A stretch of 64,000 nucleotides of DNA from Muscardinus avellanarius (taxonomy: Eukaryota > Chordata > Mammalia > Rodentia > Gliridae), in contig OY726574.1 in the NCBI GenBank assembly GCA_963383645.1, positions 53,743,477 through 53,807,476 on the forward strand. Direction: 5' to 3'. Numbering within the stretch: the stretch's first letter is position 1; every line of letters starts with the position of its first letter. Positions 1-10,835 of this stretch are shown here, one piece after another. Under the pieces are notes generated by a model. It ran no database searches. It worked only from the letters and a program-made list of their open reading frames with translations, and was not told the DNA's origin. A program made the position numbers and the translations under genes.

Positions 1-116
1 AGCTTAGAAGACCCTCAGTAACTTAGAACCTGTTTTGAAAAAAAAAAAGTCCTGTGGGTATAGCTCAGTGGTAGAATGCCTCCGAGTTCAGTCTCCAAAA
101 CCACTCACACACACAT

Positions 117-151
<35 letters not shown>

Positions 152-806
152 CACACTAAAATCTTTTAAGCCAGGCATGATGGTGCATGCCTGTAGTCCC
201 AGTACATGGGAGGCTGAGACAGGAGGATTGTAGGTTTGAGTCTCAGCAACTTAGTGAGACCCTGTTTCATAGAAATAAAATAGGGCTGGGGGTGTAGCCC
301 AGAGGTAGAACCCACAGCCATGGGTTTAATCTCTTGTGCCACAAAAAAATGTAATAAGTTGCTGGGAATATTGCTAAATTATAGAGACTATCCTCAAACC
401 TTTGATAACTCCTATCTCAGCCTCCCAAGTACTGGGATTACAGGCCAGCACCATCATGCCTGGCTAATAGGTGAACTTAAAGATTTGTTTCTAGACAAAA
501 ACAAAATCATGATGGTGGTATTAGGCATTGAAGTAGACTATTTTTTATTCCGTATTTTTAAACAGGGTCTCACTGAGTTGCAAAGGGCCTCACTAAGTAG
601 CTGAGGCTGCCCGTGAACCACATTCCTCCTGTCTCTGCTTCCCAAATGCTGGGATTACAAGCATACACCACTACACCTGGCTTCTTTAATGCTTTATAAA
701 AAACAAACCCCAAAACAAAACCCCCAAAACGCCTAATAACCATTAAACAGATGACTGGCTGGGTATGGTGGCCCATAACTGTAATCCCATACTTTGGAGT
801 ATTTTT

Positions 807-1015
807 TTTTTGGTGGTACTGGGGTGGAACCCAGAGGCTTTCTACCTCCAGGCTATACTCCCAGACCTATTATTTATACTTTATTTGGAAACAGGGTCTC
901 ACTAAATTGCTGAGAGCCTCACTAAGTAGCTGAGGCTGGCTTCAAACCTGTGCGATCCTCCTGTTTCAGCCTCCCAAGCACGGGGGACTACAAGCGTGTG
1001 CCACCACGCCCAGCT
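807..1015 (-). mobile_element. B1-dID-like SINE with target-site duplication
   Basis: The copy is flanked by ACTTTGGAGTATTTTT at 791-806 and 1016-1031. It belongs to the subfamily whose tail reads GGTCTGGGAGTATAGCC on its own strand. It is inserted in the head of another, plus-strand SINE. Confidence 0.92.
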
Positions 1016-1117
1016 ACTTTGGAGTATTTTTGAAACAAGGTCTCACTAAGGATAATCTCAGCAACTTAATGAGACCTGTAGCAACTTAGTGAGACCCTGT
1101 TTCAAAATAAAAAAGGA

Positions 1118-1318
1118 AGCTGGGCGTGGTGGTGCACACTTGTAATCCCAGCATTTGGGAGGCTGAGACTAGAGGATGGCGATTCGCGGACAGCCTCAGC
1201 TACTTAGTGAGGCCTCTGCAACTCAGTGAGACCCTGTTTCAAAATAAAGAATTAAAAATTGGGCAGGGGATGTAGCTCTGAGGTCAAATGCCTCTGGGTT
1301 CCATCCCCAGACCCGCAA
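1118..1318 (+). mobile_element. B1-dID-like SINE, common subfamily
   Basis: A full-length example. The head is GCTGGGCGTGGTGGTGCACA, followed by TGTAATCCCAGC and GGGAGGCTGAGA. The middle is CAGTGAGACCCTGTTTCAAA and AATAAAG, and the tail has GATGTAGCTCTGAGGTCAAA with CATCCCCAGACC. The A box and B box of the ID part are present, with the usual ID middle missing. Confidence 0.93.
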
Positions 1319-1540
1319 AATAAATAAATTAATTAATTAAATAAAAATAAATAAATAAAGGGCTGAGCGTCTAACTTGGAGTTCAAATGCCCTGGGTTCA
1401 ATTCCAAAACCCCAAAACAAAACATAACCCCATAGTTTCTGTTAAACTGTTTTAACAACCGTGGTTTGTATTGCTTTATATTATTCTAACGTGTAAAGTA
1501 TTTATGCCCAGTCATCAGCTAGAACCTTCCTGTCATTGAG

Positions 1541-1578
<38 letters not shown>

Positions 1579-2680
1579 TACTGGGGGTGGAACCCAGAGG
1601 CTTTCTACCTTTGGGCTACATGCCCAGCCCTATTTTACACTTTATTTGGAAACAAGGTCTCACTAAGTTGCCGAGAGCTTCACTAAGTAGCCGAGGCTGG
1701 CTTTGAGCCTGTGCGATCCTCCTGTCTCAGCCTCCCAAGCTCTGGGATTACAAGCGTGCGCCACCACGCCTGGCTCATATGGATTTTTTGCATCTTTCCA
1801 AAATAACTTTCCCATCCTCGTCTTTACTCTAAACAAGGTTTTTATTACCCCACTGGCCTGCCAGGTGTACCTCATCCTCTGCCAGGAGATGTGATTTAAT
1901 TTATCTCTGTCCTGGAAGGATAGAAAAAGAGAAGAATTACTTACTTCGCTAAAATAGTTGCTGGTAGTCAGGTGTGGTGGCATAAGTCTGTAATTTGGGA
2001 AGCTAAGACGAGAGGATCAGAGATGTGAGGCCAGACTCAGCAATTTAGGAAGGCTCTCAGCAACCAGGAGAGACTCTCTTAAAAAAAAAACCAAAAGCTG
2101 GACTTGGTGGTACACAACTGTAATCCCACTACTTGAGACGCTGAGACAGGAAGATCACAGGTTTGAGGACAGCTTTAGCAATTTAGGGAGGCCATCAGCA
2201 TCTTAACAAGATCCTATTTCAAAGTAAAAAGTAAAAAGGGCTGGGGGTGTAGCACAGAGGTAGAATGCCTCTGGGCTTAATCCCTAGTACTTAAAAAAAA
2301 AAAAAAGGAAAGAAAGGAAGGAAGGAAAGAGAATAGGGCTGGGGGTGTATCCCAGTGGTAGAGGGCTCTAGGCTCCTGAATTCAATCCTCAGAACACCAC
2401 CACTAAAACAAAACTAAAAGATAGTTGCTGGTTATATTAGTAACCCTAGTAACTGAGAATTAACTAGTTTTCTGTTTAGAAAGCTAATTATATAGCTAAT
2501 TATATCTTTAGGTCTGATGACAATTACTGCAAACCTTGCCAATTCAATTGGTTGCCCCTAAGAGTCTTTGCGTGTTTCCTGAGTGAGCCCTTTTTTTACT
2601 GGGACCCAAGTTCCTTGGGCCCTGCTTGTTTCTAATGTTAGGTCCATGAAGAAAGAAGGCCAGGTGCCAGCTGTGGGAGA

Positions 2681-2728
2681 CCATCAGATAGCAAGGCCAT
2701 CAGATAGCAAGACCATCAAATTGCAAGA
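2681..2728. repeat. Three 16-bp tandem units
   Basis: CCATCAGATAGCAAGG, CCATCAGATAGCAAGA and CCATCAAATTGCAAGA follow without gaps. They lie in a 500-bp non-SINE stretch (about 2430-2930) that I cannot assign. Confidence 0.85.
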
Positions 2729-2956
2729 GGCTGTGACACAACACCACAGTTCTGCATGTCAGAGCATGTTGGTCAGTTGGTCTCACTTGTGGTCCTGTTT
2801 GTCTCCGCTCAGTTTGACAAGTGCTTTTTGACTTTCAGAGACAGAGGGGTGCTACAGGGTGGTATTAGAGAGACTACAAGGGCTAGAGTGGACAGAGCTG
2901 GAGAAGGCGGCGAGGTCCTGGTGAGACCCTGTTAAAATAAATAAATAAAAAGGTCT

Positions 2957-3160
2957 AGGGTAGCTGGGTGTGGTGGCTCACGCTTATAGTCCCAGCATTC
3001 GGGAAGCTGAGACAGGAGGATCCAGGTTCGCAGCCAGCCTCAGCTACTTAGTGAGGTCCTTTGCAACTCAGTGAGATCCTGTCTTAAAGAATAAAAAAAA
3101 GGGCTGGGGGTGTAGCTCGGAGGTAGAATGCCTCTGGGTTCCATCCCCAGTACCACACAT
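2957..3160 (+). mobile_element. B1-dID-like SINE, common subfamily
   Basis: Full-length. The head is GCTGGGTGTGGTGGCTCACG and the tail GGGGTGTAGCTCGGAGGTAG with CCATCCCCAGTACC. It stands next to the LTR-like segment. Confidence 0.9.
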
Positions 3161-3181
3161 ACCAAAAAAGGGGGCTAGGGT

Positions 3182-4080
3182 TGTGTAACAATAAGAGGCG
3201 GAGCTGTGGGTTCTTATTCTTAGCTAGTTTAGAAAAAAATAGCCAGAACTATACTGCTGTAAACTTAAACAGTTTTTGTTATTACAAAGGTAGAAAGAAG
3301 GGACAGAATAATAAAGCACCGCATCAGAGGGATGTAGTGGAGTGCCTTGGAAAGAAGACACTGAAGTTTTGAGCATAGAACAGTTTTTATAAGGATGCAT
3401 TATCTCCCATCTTGCTTAACCACTAGTCTTTCTATCTGCTCCTGACCCAACTATGTGTGGGCCCACCCATTATCTCCAGTTTAAGTCTTTGTTACAACCA
3501 AGATGTGTCACGTGTTTAACAAAGCCGGGGTCACATAACATATGCCCTCTTTGAGGAAGGCCTGTACCATCCTCCTTTGTCCTTCGGGAGTTTTAGCCTA
3601 TCAGCTAGAAGTTATTTATTATGTCAACTTGTCTTTAAAATATTAAGGCCGTGGGTTACAACTCTTCGTGTACTTGCTAAACTCTGCGTCCCCCTCGCCT
3701 GGAGCCTGCCAGACCAGAAGTGCTGCGGGGTTAGCGTCCTTCGGGAGCAGCCTTGAAGCAGTGGCTGAAGGAACGGGGGAGAAGTCACCCAGCTCACTGC
3801 TCTTTGGTTGGGATTGTTATCAGCCATGTTCAACATGCTGTACCAGAGTGCTCCCGAGGATCGAGCCCTGCGGCCCGCAGCATAACGGGGTGACGGGATT
3901 TTCTTTATGAACATTTTACCTTTTGTGCCCACCTCCCGTGCCGATGCCGCTACTTCCTGCCGGCACCCTCCCAGCTGCCCTCCCAAGCGAACCCAGTTAG
4001 CCAGGCCTTTACTAGAGAAAGAAACTGCAAAAGTCGACAGCACATCAGCTGTGGGGAGAGGGCAGTGTCACCTACAGTGT
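3182..4080 (-). mobile_element. LTR-like or old retroelement segment, minus strand
   Basis: About 900 bp free of SINEs. On the minus strand it has a TATA box (CTTATAAAAACTG, TATA at 3391-3385), and possible LTR end GTTACACA near 3182. A 139-codon open minus frame (4043-3624) upstream has no family I recognise. There is no clear AATAAA. It may be a 3' LTR with some internal sequence, or simply old unique intron. Confidence 0.3.
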
Positions 4081-5154
4081 GCATGCGTGTGTGTGTGTGT
4101 GTGCGTGCGCACACAGGCACACATGCTGGGGACTAAAACAAGCATTCTACTTCCATGCCATTGCCACACCCTTAGCCCTATTTATTTATTTATTCATTTA
4201 TTTATTTATTGCAATACTTGGACGGAACCCAGGGCCATTCTGCCTCTGAGCTACACCCCTAGCCCTATTTTTTATTCTTTATTTTGAAACAGGCTCTCAT
4301 TGAGTTGCAAAAGGCCTCACTGCGTGGTGGTACAGGCCTGTAATCCCAGAACTTGGGAGGCTGAGACAAAGCCGGGGGTGTTTTTTTTTGTTGTTTTTTT
4401 TTTTGTTTGTTTGTTTTGTGGTACTGGGGGTAGAACCTAGAGGCTTTCTACCTCTGGGCTACACTCCCAGACCTATTTTATATTTTATTTGGAAACAGGG
4501 TCTCACTAAGTTGCTGAGAGCCTCACTAAGTAGCTGAGGCTGGCTTCGAACCTGTGTGATCCTCCTGTCTCAGTCTCCTAAGCGCTGGGATTACAAGTGT
4601 GCACCAACACACTTGGGTTTGGGCTTTTGTATTTTATTTTATTTTATTTTATTTTGGTGGTACTGGGGGTGGAACCCAAAGGCTTTCTACCTCTGGGCTA
4701 TACTCCCAGACCTTTTTTATATTTTATTTGGAAACAGGGTCTCACTAACTTGCTGAAAGCCTCACTAAGTAGCTAAGGCTGGCTTTGAACCCATGTGATC
4801 CTCCTTGTCTCAGCCTCCCAAGTGCGAGGATTACGAGCTTTTGTATTTTAAAACAGATATAAAAAGCCAGGCGGACAGCTTCAACTAATTATTAGTGAGG
4901 TCCTTTGCAACTCAATGAGACCCTCCCCCTCCCCCCCAAAAAAAAGAATAAAAATAAGGTTGGGGGTGTAGCTTGGAGATAGAATGCCCCTGGGTTCCAT
5001 CTCTAGCGCTGCAAAGAAAAAAAAAGTAGATGTCGGCCGGGTGCAGGCCTGTAACCTCAGTACTTGGTAGGCTGAGACAGAAGCCAGCTAGCCTCAGCTA
5101 CGTAGTGAGGTCCTCCGCAACTTAGTGAGACCCTGTTTCAAAATAAAGAATAAA

Positions 5155-5354
5155 GCCGGGCGTGGTGGTGCACGCTTGTAATCCCAGCATTCGGGAGGCT
5201 GAGACCTGGAGGATCGCGGTTTGCGGACAGCCTCAGCTACTTGGTGAGGTCCTCTGCAACTCAGTGAGACCCGGTTTCAAAATAAAAAATAAAAAATAAG
5301 GCAGGGGGTGTAGCTCAGAGGTCAAATGCCCCTGAGTTTCATCCCCAGAGCCAC
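5155..5354 (+). mobile_element. B1-dID-like SINE, common subfamily
   Basis: Full-length copy close to the consensus, with head GCCGGGCGTGGTGGTGCACG and tail CATCCCCAGAGCC plus A-rich end. It directly abuts the solo LTR-like element. Confidence 0.93.
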
Positions 5355-5429
5355 AAAAAAAAAAAAAACCAAAAAAACCCCCAAAGAACCAAAACATGAA
5401 AAATAAAGAAAGAAAGAATAAAAAATAGT

Positions 5430-5792
5430 TGAAAGGTTGGTGCAGGATATACCTTGTACATCCAGATAAGCAAAAGAGTTTATTGTTAGGAGCCTGGTAG
5501 GCTGCCTCAGATGAGAGCAGTAGCCAGACCCTTTGAAAATTCGGGTTTTATAGGGTATTTGGGGCATAGACTGAAATGGCTGAGGAGTCTGTTAGGGTGG
5601 GGTTGACACTGAAAAGAATGGGCTTTGCTAGAAGAATGGGTTTTGCTTTGCCACGGTCACTAGTTTCTGGCAGTTTCATTGTTAAAGGAAACAACTGAAC
5701 TCCTCGGTTCCTAAGGAAACTAAACAGGCTGGTTTCTAACATGACCAGGCTCTACAAGGGCGGTGCTGTGCCAGAGCAGTGCTTATACCAAT
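5430..5792 (-). mobile_element. Solo LTR-like element (ERV), minus strand
   Basis: A unique 360-bp segment between SINEs has LTR order on the minus strand: CCCTATAAAACCCG (TATA at 5552-5546), then about 65 bases later CAATAAACTC (AATAAA at 5484-5479), and an end near CAACCTTTCA. This is the U3-R-U5 layout of class I-type LTRs. No second copy or internal gene is seen nearby. The ends are approximate. Confidence 0.6.
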
Positions 5793-6323
5793 AATAGGGC
5801 TGGGAGTGTAGCTCCAAAGTAGAACGCCCAGAGGTCAATCCCCAGTACTGCAAACAAATAAGTAAAAAATAAGATAATAAATAAGTAATAAAAACAAAAC
5901 AGGATGTCGCTAAGTTGCTGGGGGCCTCACTAAGTTGCTAAGGCTGCCCTGGAACCTGTGATCCTTTCTCAGGCCTGTGCCACCTTGTTTGGCTAAATTC
6001 TGGCAACTTTTTTTTATCCCCTGTACTGGAGACTGAACCCAGGAGCATTCTACCTCTGAGCTACTCCGAAGCTAAAAAAATAACTTCATCCTATTTTTTA
6101 CCCTTTATTTTGAAACAGGGTCTCACTAAGTTGCAGAGAACCTTCCTAAGCAGAGGGCCTCACAAGTTGCTCAGGCTGGCACTGAACCTGCTACCCTCCT
6201 GTCTCAGCCTCCCAGATACTGGGATTATAAACCAAGCGGGCCCACCACACCCAGCTCTGGCAGCTTTTTGATCCATGCTAGTGGCTCACTTTGTGTTGAG
6301 ACATAATCAGCTTTATGTATTTT

Positions 6324-6533
6324 TTGTGTATGTGTGTGGTATTGGGGGTGGTACCCAGGGGCTTTTCTGCCTCCAGGTTACACCCCCAGACCTATTTTAT
6401 ATTTTATTTGGAAACAGGGTCTCAATAAGTTAGAGCCTCACGAAGTATCTAAGGCTGGCTTCAAACCTGTGCGATCCTCCTGTCTCAGCCTCCCAAGCGC
6501 TGGGATTACAAGCCTGCGCCACCATGGCTGGCC
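6324..6533 (-). mobile_element. B1-dID-like SINE with target-site duplication
   Basis: Flanked by GCTTTATGTATTTT at 6310-6323 and 6534-6547. It interrupts copy A of the diverged repeat, so it is younger. Confidence 0.92.
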
Positions 6534-6607
6534 GCTTTATGTATTTTAACAGTCCGTTGTAGCACAGCTGGGGACATATGCATGTGCTATTGCAAAAGAA
6601 AAGGTTC

Positions 6608-6622
6608 TGTTGTTGTTGTTGT

Positions 6623-6711
<89 letters not shown>
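6608..6711. repeat. GTT/GCT trinucleotide tract
   Basis: An interrupted (TTG)n tract passes into an uninterrupted (GCT)17 at 6658-6708, directly before TGTACTGGGG, the reversed tail of a dID SINE. It therefore grew in the SINE tail ((CAG)n(CAA)n on the SINE strand). Pure CAG/CTG runs of this length are length-unstable in mammals. Confidence 0.95.
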
Positions 6712-6712
<1 letters not shown>

Positions 6713-7418
6713 TACTGGGGTGGAACCTCGGGGCAGTCTACCTTGCCCAACAAGAAAAGACTTCATTAAGGAATCAGACCATGTTCTGCTTATCTAGAGT
6801 GAAGGCCAGAAAACCACTCCTCTTTATTGGCAGTATTACTCATTTTGATTTCAGAGAGACAGACAGACAGACACTGGATTGAACCCAGGGATGTTCTACT
6901 CAGCATTCTACCTCCACCAGCCCTATTTTATTTTATTTTATTTTATTCTACCTCCGAGCTATACCCCCAGCGCTATTTTTTACAGAGGGTCTCACTAAGT
7001 AGCTGAGGCTGTCTGGGAACCGCAATTCTCCTGTTTCAGCCCCCCAAGTACTGAGATTACAAGCCTGCGCCACCATGCTCGGCTCCTACTTTTTTTTTTT
7101 TTCTGGTCTGGGGATGGAACCCAGGGGGATTCGACCTCCAAGCTACACCCCCTAAGTAGCTGAGGCTGTCCATGAACCGCGACCCTCCTGGCTCAGCCTC
7201 CCGAATGTTGGGATTATAAGCACGCGCCACCATGCCTGGTTTATTTTATTTACTTATTTATTTTGACACACTAAGTTAACCACATGCTAACCTTGAACCT
7301 GTGACCCTCCTGTTTCAGACTCCCAAGTACTGGGGTTATGGGCATTCTCTATGGTGCCTGGCCTGTTTTGATCTTAATGTTACTATTTGAGGTCACATTT
7401 AGAGAAAAGCCAGTACTG

Positions 7419-8115
7419 TGTCTGAGGGTGCTGGGTATTGACTTGCTGTGTTTCAGTACTTGTGTCTGAGGGTGCTGGGTATTGACTTGCTGTGTCTCAG
7501 TACTTGTGTCTGAGGGTGCTGGGTATTGACTTGCTGTGTCTCAGTACTTGTGTCTGAGGGTGCTGGGTATTGACTTGCTGTGTCTCAGTACTTGTGTCTG
7601 AGGGTGCTGGGTATTGACTTGCTGTGTCTCAGTACTTGTGTCTGAGGGTGCTGGGTATTGACTTGCTGTGTCTCAGTACTTGTGTCTGAGGGTGCTGGGT
7701 ATTGACTTGCTGTGTCTCAGTACTTGTGTCTGAGGGTGCTGGGTATTGACTTGCTGTGTCTCAGTACTTGTGTCTGAGGGTGCTGGGTATTGACTTGCTG
7801 TGTCTCAGTACTTGTGTCTGAGGGTGCTGGGTATTGACTTGCTGTGTCTCAGTACTTGTGTCTGAGGGTGCTGGATGTTGACTTGCTGTGTCTCAGTACT
7901 TGTGTCTGAGGGTGCTGGGTATTGACTTGCTGTGTCTCAGTACTTGTGTCTGAGGGTGCTGGGTATTGATTTGCTGTGTCTCAGTACTTGTGTCTGAGGG
8001 TGCTGGGTATTGACTTGCTGTGTCTCAGTACTTGTGTCTGAGGGTGCTGGGTATTGACTTGCTGTGTCTCAGTACTTGTGTCTGAGGGTGCTGGATGTTG
8101 ACTTGCTGTGTCTCA
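7419..8115. repeat. 44-bp minisatellite, about 16 copies, in an ABHD3 intron
   Basis: The unit, TGTCTGAGGGTGCTGGGTAT followed by TGACTTGCTGTGTCTCAGTA and CTTG, repeats with starts at 7419, 7463, 7507 and so on to 8079, always 44 bases apart. Copies are nearly identical. Copy 1 has TTTCAG. Copies 11 (7859) and 16 (8079) share GGATGTTG. Copy 13 (7947) has GATTTGC. Confidence 0.97.
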
Positions 8116-8164
8116 TGGGATCCTGGTGCCTTTCCAGAACTCATTTATTTATTGCAAACATATC

Positions 8165-8262
8165 ATTTGGCTTTGCAAATTATTCAGCCTTGCTGGGCCT
8201 CAATTTTCTTAAACATAAAGAAGGAATAAGGTGACATCTATGGTACGTTCTGGCACTGAGAT
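8165..8262 (+). repeat. MIR-like ancient SINE fragment
   Basis: The stretch around GGGCCTCAATTTTCTTAAAC, with a following AAAGAAGGAATAAGG, resembles the MIR core GCCTCAGTTTCCTCATCTGT. It lies just past the minisatellite. The call rests on memory of the MIR consensus. Confidence 0.45.
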
Positions 8263-8305
8263 TCTGTGATCCTAGTTAATTTACATAGGCAATGTTCTTT
8301 TTCCT

Positions 8306-8356
<51 letters not shown>

Positions 8357-8503
8357 ATACAAACATATTTCACTTAAAGTCTGCCTAAGAGGAGTACATG
8401 TTGAGGGACTGTTCATAAATAATTCTGAAACTTTAAAGCTATAAAGTGTGAATAGAGCCATGTGTAATAAAAATGGTAAAAAATGGTGAATAAGAATAAT
8501 TTC

Positions 8504-8692
8504 TGCCGGGCATGGTGGCGCATGCTTGTAATCCCCGCGCCTGGGAGGCAGAGACAGGAGGATCGCGCAGGTTCGAAGCCAGCCCCGCGCGCTGGCTTAG
8601 GAGACCCTGTTTCCAAATAAAAATGTAAAAATAGGTCTGGGAGTGTAGCCCGGAGGTAGAAGGGCTTCTGGGAACCCCAGTACCACCAAAAA
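8504..8692 (+). mobile_element. B1-dID-like SINE, GGAACCCC-tail subfamily
   Basis: It has the CCCCGCGCCTGGGAGGC head and a tail GGGAGTGTAGCCCGGAGGTA then GGAACCCCAGTACCACC. This subfamily differs from the common one in head and tail. It recurs at 8908-9092, 11565-11738, 22862-23042 and 55676-55830 on the plus strand, and 36685-36899, 37527-37768 and 54831-55007 on the minus strand. Confidence 0.9.
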
Positions 8693-10245
8693 AAAAAATT
8701 ATTTCTTCACTTAAATTCTCGTGAAAAATCCTGCAATTATTATCTGGGTGTGGTGGCACATGCCTATAATCCAAGTACTTGGGAAAATGAGACAGGAGGA
8801 TCACAGATTCAAGGTCAGCCTCAACTTAGGTCATCTTAGACCCTGTTTCAAAATAACAACTCTGGGTCCAATCCTCAGTACCCACAAAAAAATAAAATAA
8901 AATAATTTTTGGCCGGGCGTGGTGGCGCACACTTGTAATCCCCGCGCTTGGGAGGCGGAGACAGGAGGATCGCGCAGGTTCGAAGCCAGCCGCGCTGGCG
9001 TAAGAGACCCTGTTTCAAAAAATATATATAAAATAGGTCTGGGAGTGTAGCCCGGAGGTAGAAGGGCTTCCAGGAACCTCAGTACCACCAAAAAAAAAAA
9101 AAAAAATAATAATAATAATAATTTTGCAGTTACTACAATGAGGATGATAAAGACATTGTTTTATTTAGATTTTATGTCAAATTTGTATCCCTCAAGCACA
9201 TTTAATCACAAGATTAGTTTTTAAGTATTTCAGTTTAGTCACTTATAGTTACAGGCTCTATTAACCTCTCAAAATTCAGTTTCTATTGGGCGTAGTGGTG
9301 CATGCTTGTAATCCCAATACTTGGGAGGCCGAGACAGGAGAAAGCCAGGTTTATGGCCAACCTGAGCTATTTAGTGAGACCTCCTGCAACTTAGTAAGAC
9401 CCTGTTTCAAAATAAAGAATAAAAAAATTCGGGAGTACTGAAACAAAAATCAGTTTCCTCTTGTATAAAATAGGTATAATAATAAAATCTTCCTCAGGCT
9501 TTTGTGTATACAAATTTAATTATTCAGTGAATGTTACCATTGTAAATACTTTCAGGCTAACATTTGTCTTTTGGAGCATTCCATATTTGCATATCTTAAT
9601 ACGATGGCAGTAGTCAGGTGCAGTGACACACACCCAGAATCCTCGTACTTAGGAGGCTGAAACAGGAGGATGGAAGGCTTGAGGCCAGTGTCAGCAACTT
9701 AGTGAGACCCTCAACAATTTAATGTGACAATGTTTCGAGATAAAAAAATGAAACAGGGCTGGGGGTGTAGCTTAGAGGTAGAACACCTTTGAGTCCAATC
9801 CCAGGTACCAGGCATGGTGGCACACGCTTGAAATCCCAGTACTTGGGAGATTGAGACAGGAGGAACTCAGGTTCAAAACCAGCCTTGGCAATTTAGCGAG
9901 GCTCTCAGCAACCTAGTGAAAGCCTGTTTCCAAATAAGAAATAAAATTGTACTGGGGGTAATTTGGTAGTTTGGAGATAGAACACCTCAGGGTTTAATCC
10001 CCAGTTCCCCCCAAAATAAAGAAAAATCAAAGTAATACACATGTAACATATACAAAGATGGCAGTAGGCACAAGGCAGTGTTTTAGCAAAAAGTCACTGA
10101 AAACTCTAAGTTTCTCTACCTACTCATTAGTCATCGAACAATAGGTGACATATAACAACTGCAGCATGATTATAGTTTGTTGAAATAGTAAATTGGGGTA
10201 TACAGAAAACTAGTTTCAGTGGGTTTTGTTGTTGTTGTTGGTGGT

Positions 10246-10282
<37 letters not shown>

Positions 10283-10629
10283 TGCTGGGAATTGAACCCA
10301 GGGGCTGTGGATTGAAACGGGGTCTTACTAAATTGCAGAGAGCCTCACTAAGTAGTCCAGGAACCATGTTCCTCCTGTTTGGGCCTCCCAAGTACTGAGA
10401 TTACAGCACGTCCAGCTAGTTTCAGTGTTTTTATTAAAGTTAACAGATTCATGCCTGTGTTATCAAATTTGAGACTGTTACATATTAAAGGTCTTTTTCC
10501 ACACACCCACTCATATGTATTCTATGGAGAGGCTTGTTCGCTCTTCTCAGATCTCAAATGAAGCTTCTGTGAAGCTTTTCTGCTACAGACAAAGCCCTTA
10601 TTGAAGAACTGTGCGTGAAAACCATTTGT

Positions 10630-10835
10630 TTTAACGCACCATGTGTTGAGGCATAGTGAGCTTTACATAAGGTAACACTTCAGTGTCTGTTGCAGCGTGG
10701 CACGACTGGGGCTCTATCGGCACGCTATTAGAAAAGAAGTGTTTAAGTAAGAGGTCAGACTTTAATTTGTCCTAAGTGGCGTAAAGGGCGTGTGGAGCCC
10801 GAGCCCTCCCCCTTCACTGGCAGACAGTACTCGGG
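10630..10835 (+). repeat. Copy B of the unclassified diverged repeat
   Basis: About 205 bp, uninterrupted. It aligns with copy A about 4.3 kb upstream in the same orientation. It is likely an ancient interspersed repeat or an old local duplication inside the ABHD3 intron. Confidence 0.5.

Larger units (their letters stand above)
6271..6850 (+). repeat. Copy A of an unclassified diverged repeat, interrupted by a SINE
   Basis: Unique blocks at 6271-6323, 6548-6607 and 6766-6850 align in order, at roughly 60-65% by eye, with 10630-10835. Shared words include TGTGTTGAG, GCTTTA, GCTATT, AGAAAAG, TCAGAC and CTCC..TT..TGGCAG.AGTA. The gaps are a SINE (6324-6533) and a triplet tract with a SINE tail. 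Family unknown. Confidence 0.5.
1..7418. repeat. SINE-dense ABHD3 intron, first block
   Basis: This stretch is mostly B1-dID-like SINEs in both orientations, many truncated or nested. Plus copies include about 1118-1318, 2957-3160 and 5155-5354. Minus copies include 807-1015, 1578-1773, 4418-4612 and 6324-6533. (CA)n or (TG)n tracts lie at 104-156 and 1542-1577. Non-SINE pieces are about 1430-1540, 2430-2930, 3182-4080 and 5430-5792. I see no ABHD3 exon here. Confidence 0.85.

Noticed and set aside
2583..2831. 82-codon frame in a non-SINE stretch
   Set aside because: Starts at a GTG-like codon after TGA, contains the 16-bp tandem units, and shows no family resemblance.
6578..6882. Poly-Leu, poly-Cys, poly-Val/Ala frames over the triplet tract
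   Set aside because: Homopolymer peptides from a microsatellite in an intron; no splice or start support.
7419..8115. Regular repeats considered as a CRISPR array
   Set aside because: There are no unique spacers; the whole 44-bp unit repeats head to tail in a mammalian intron.
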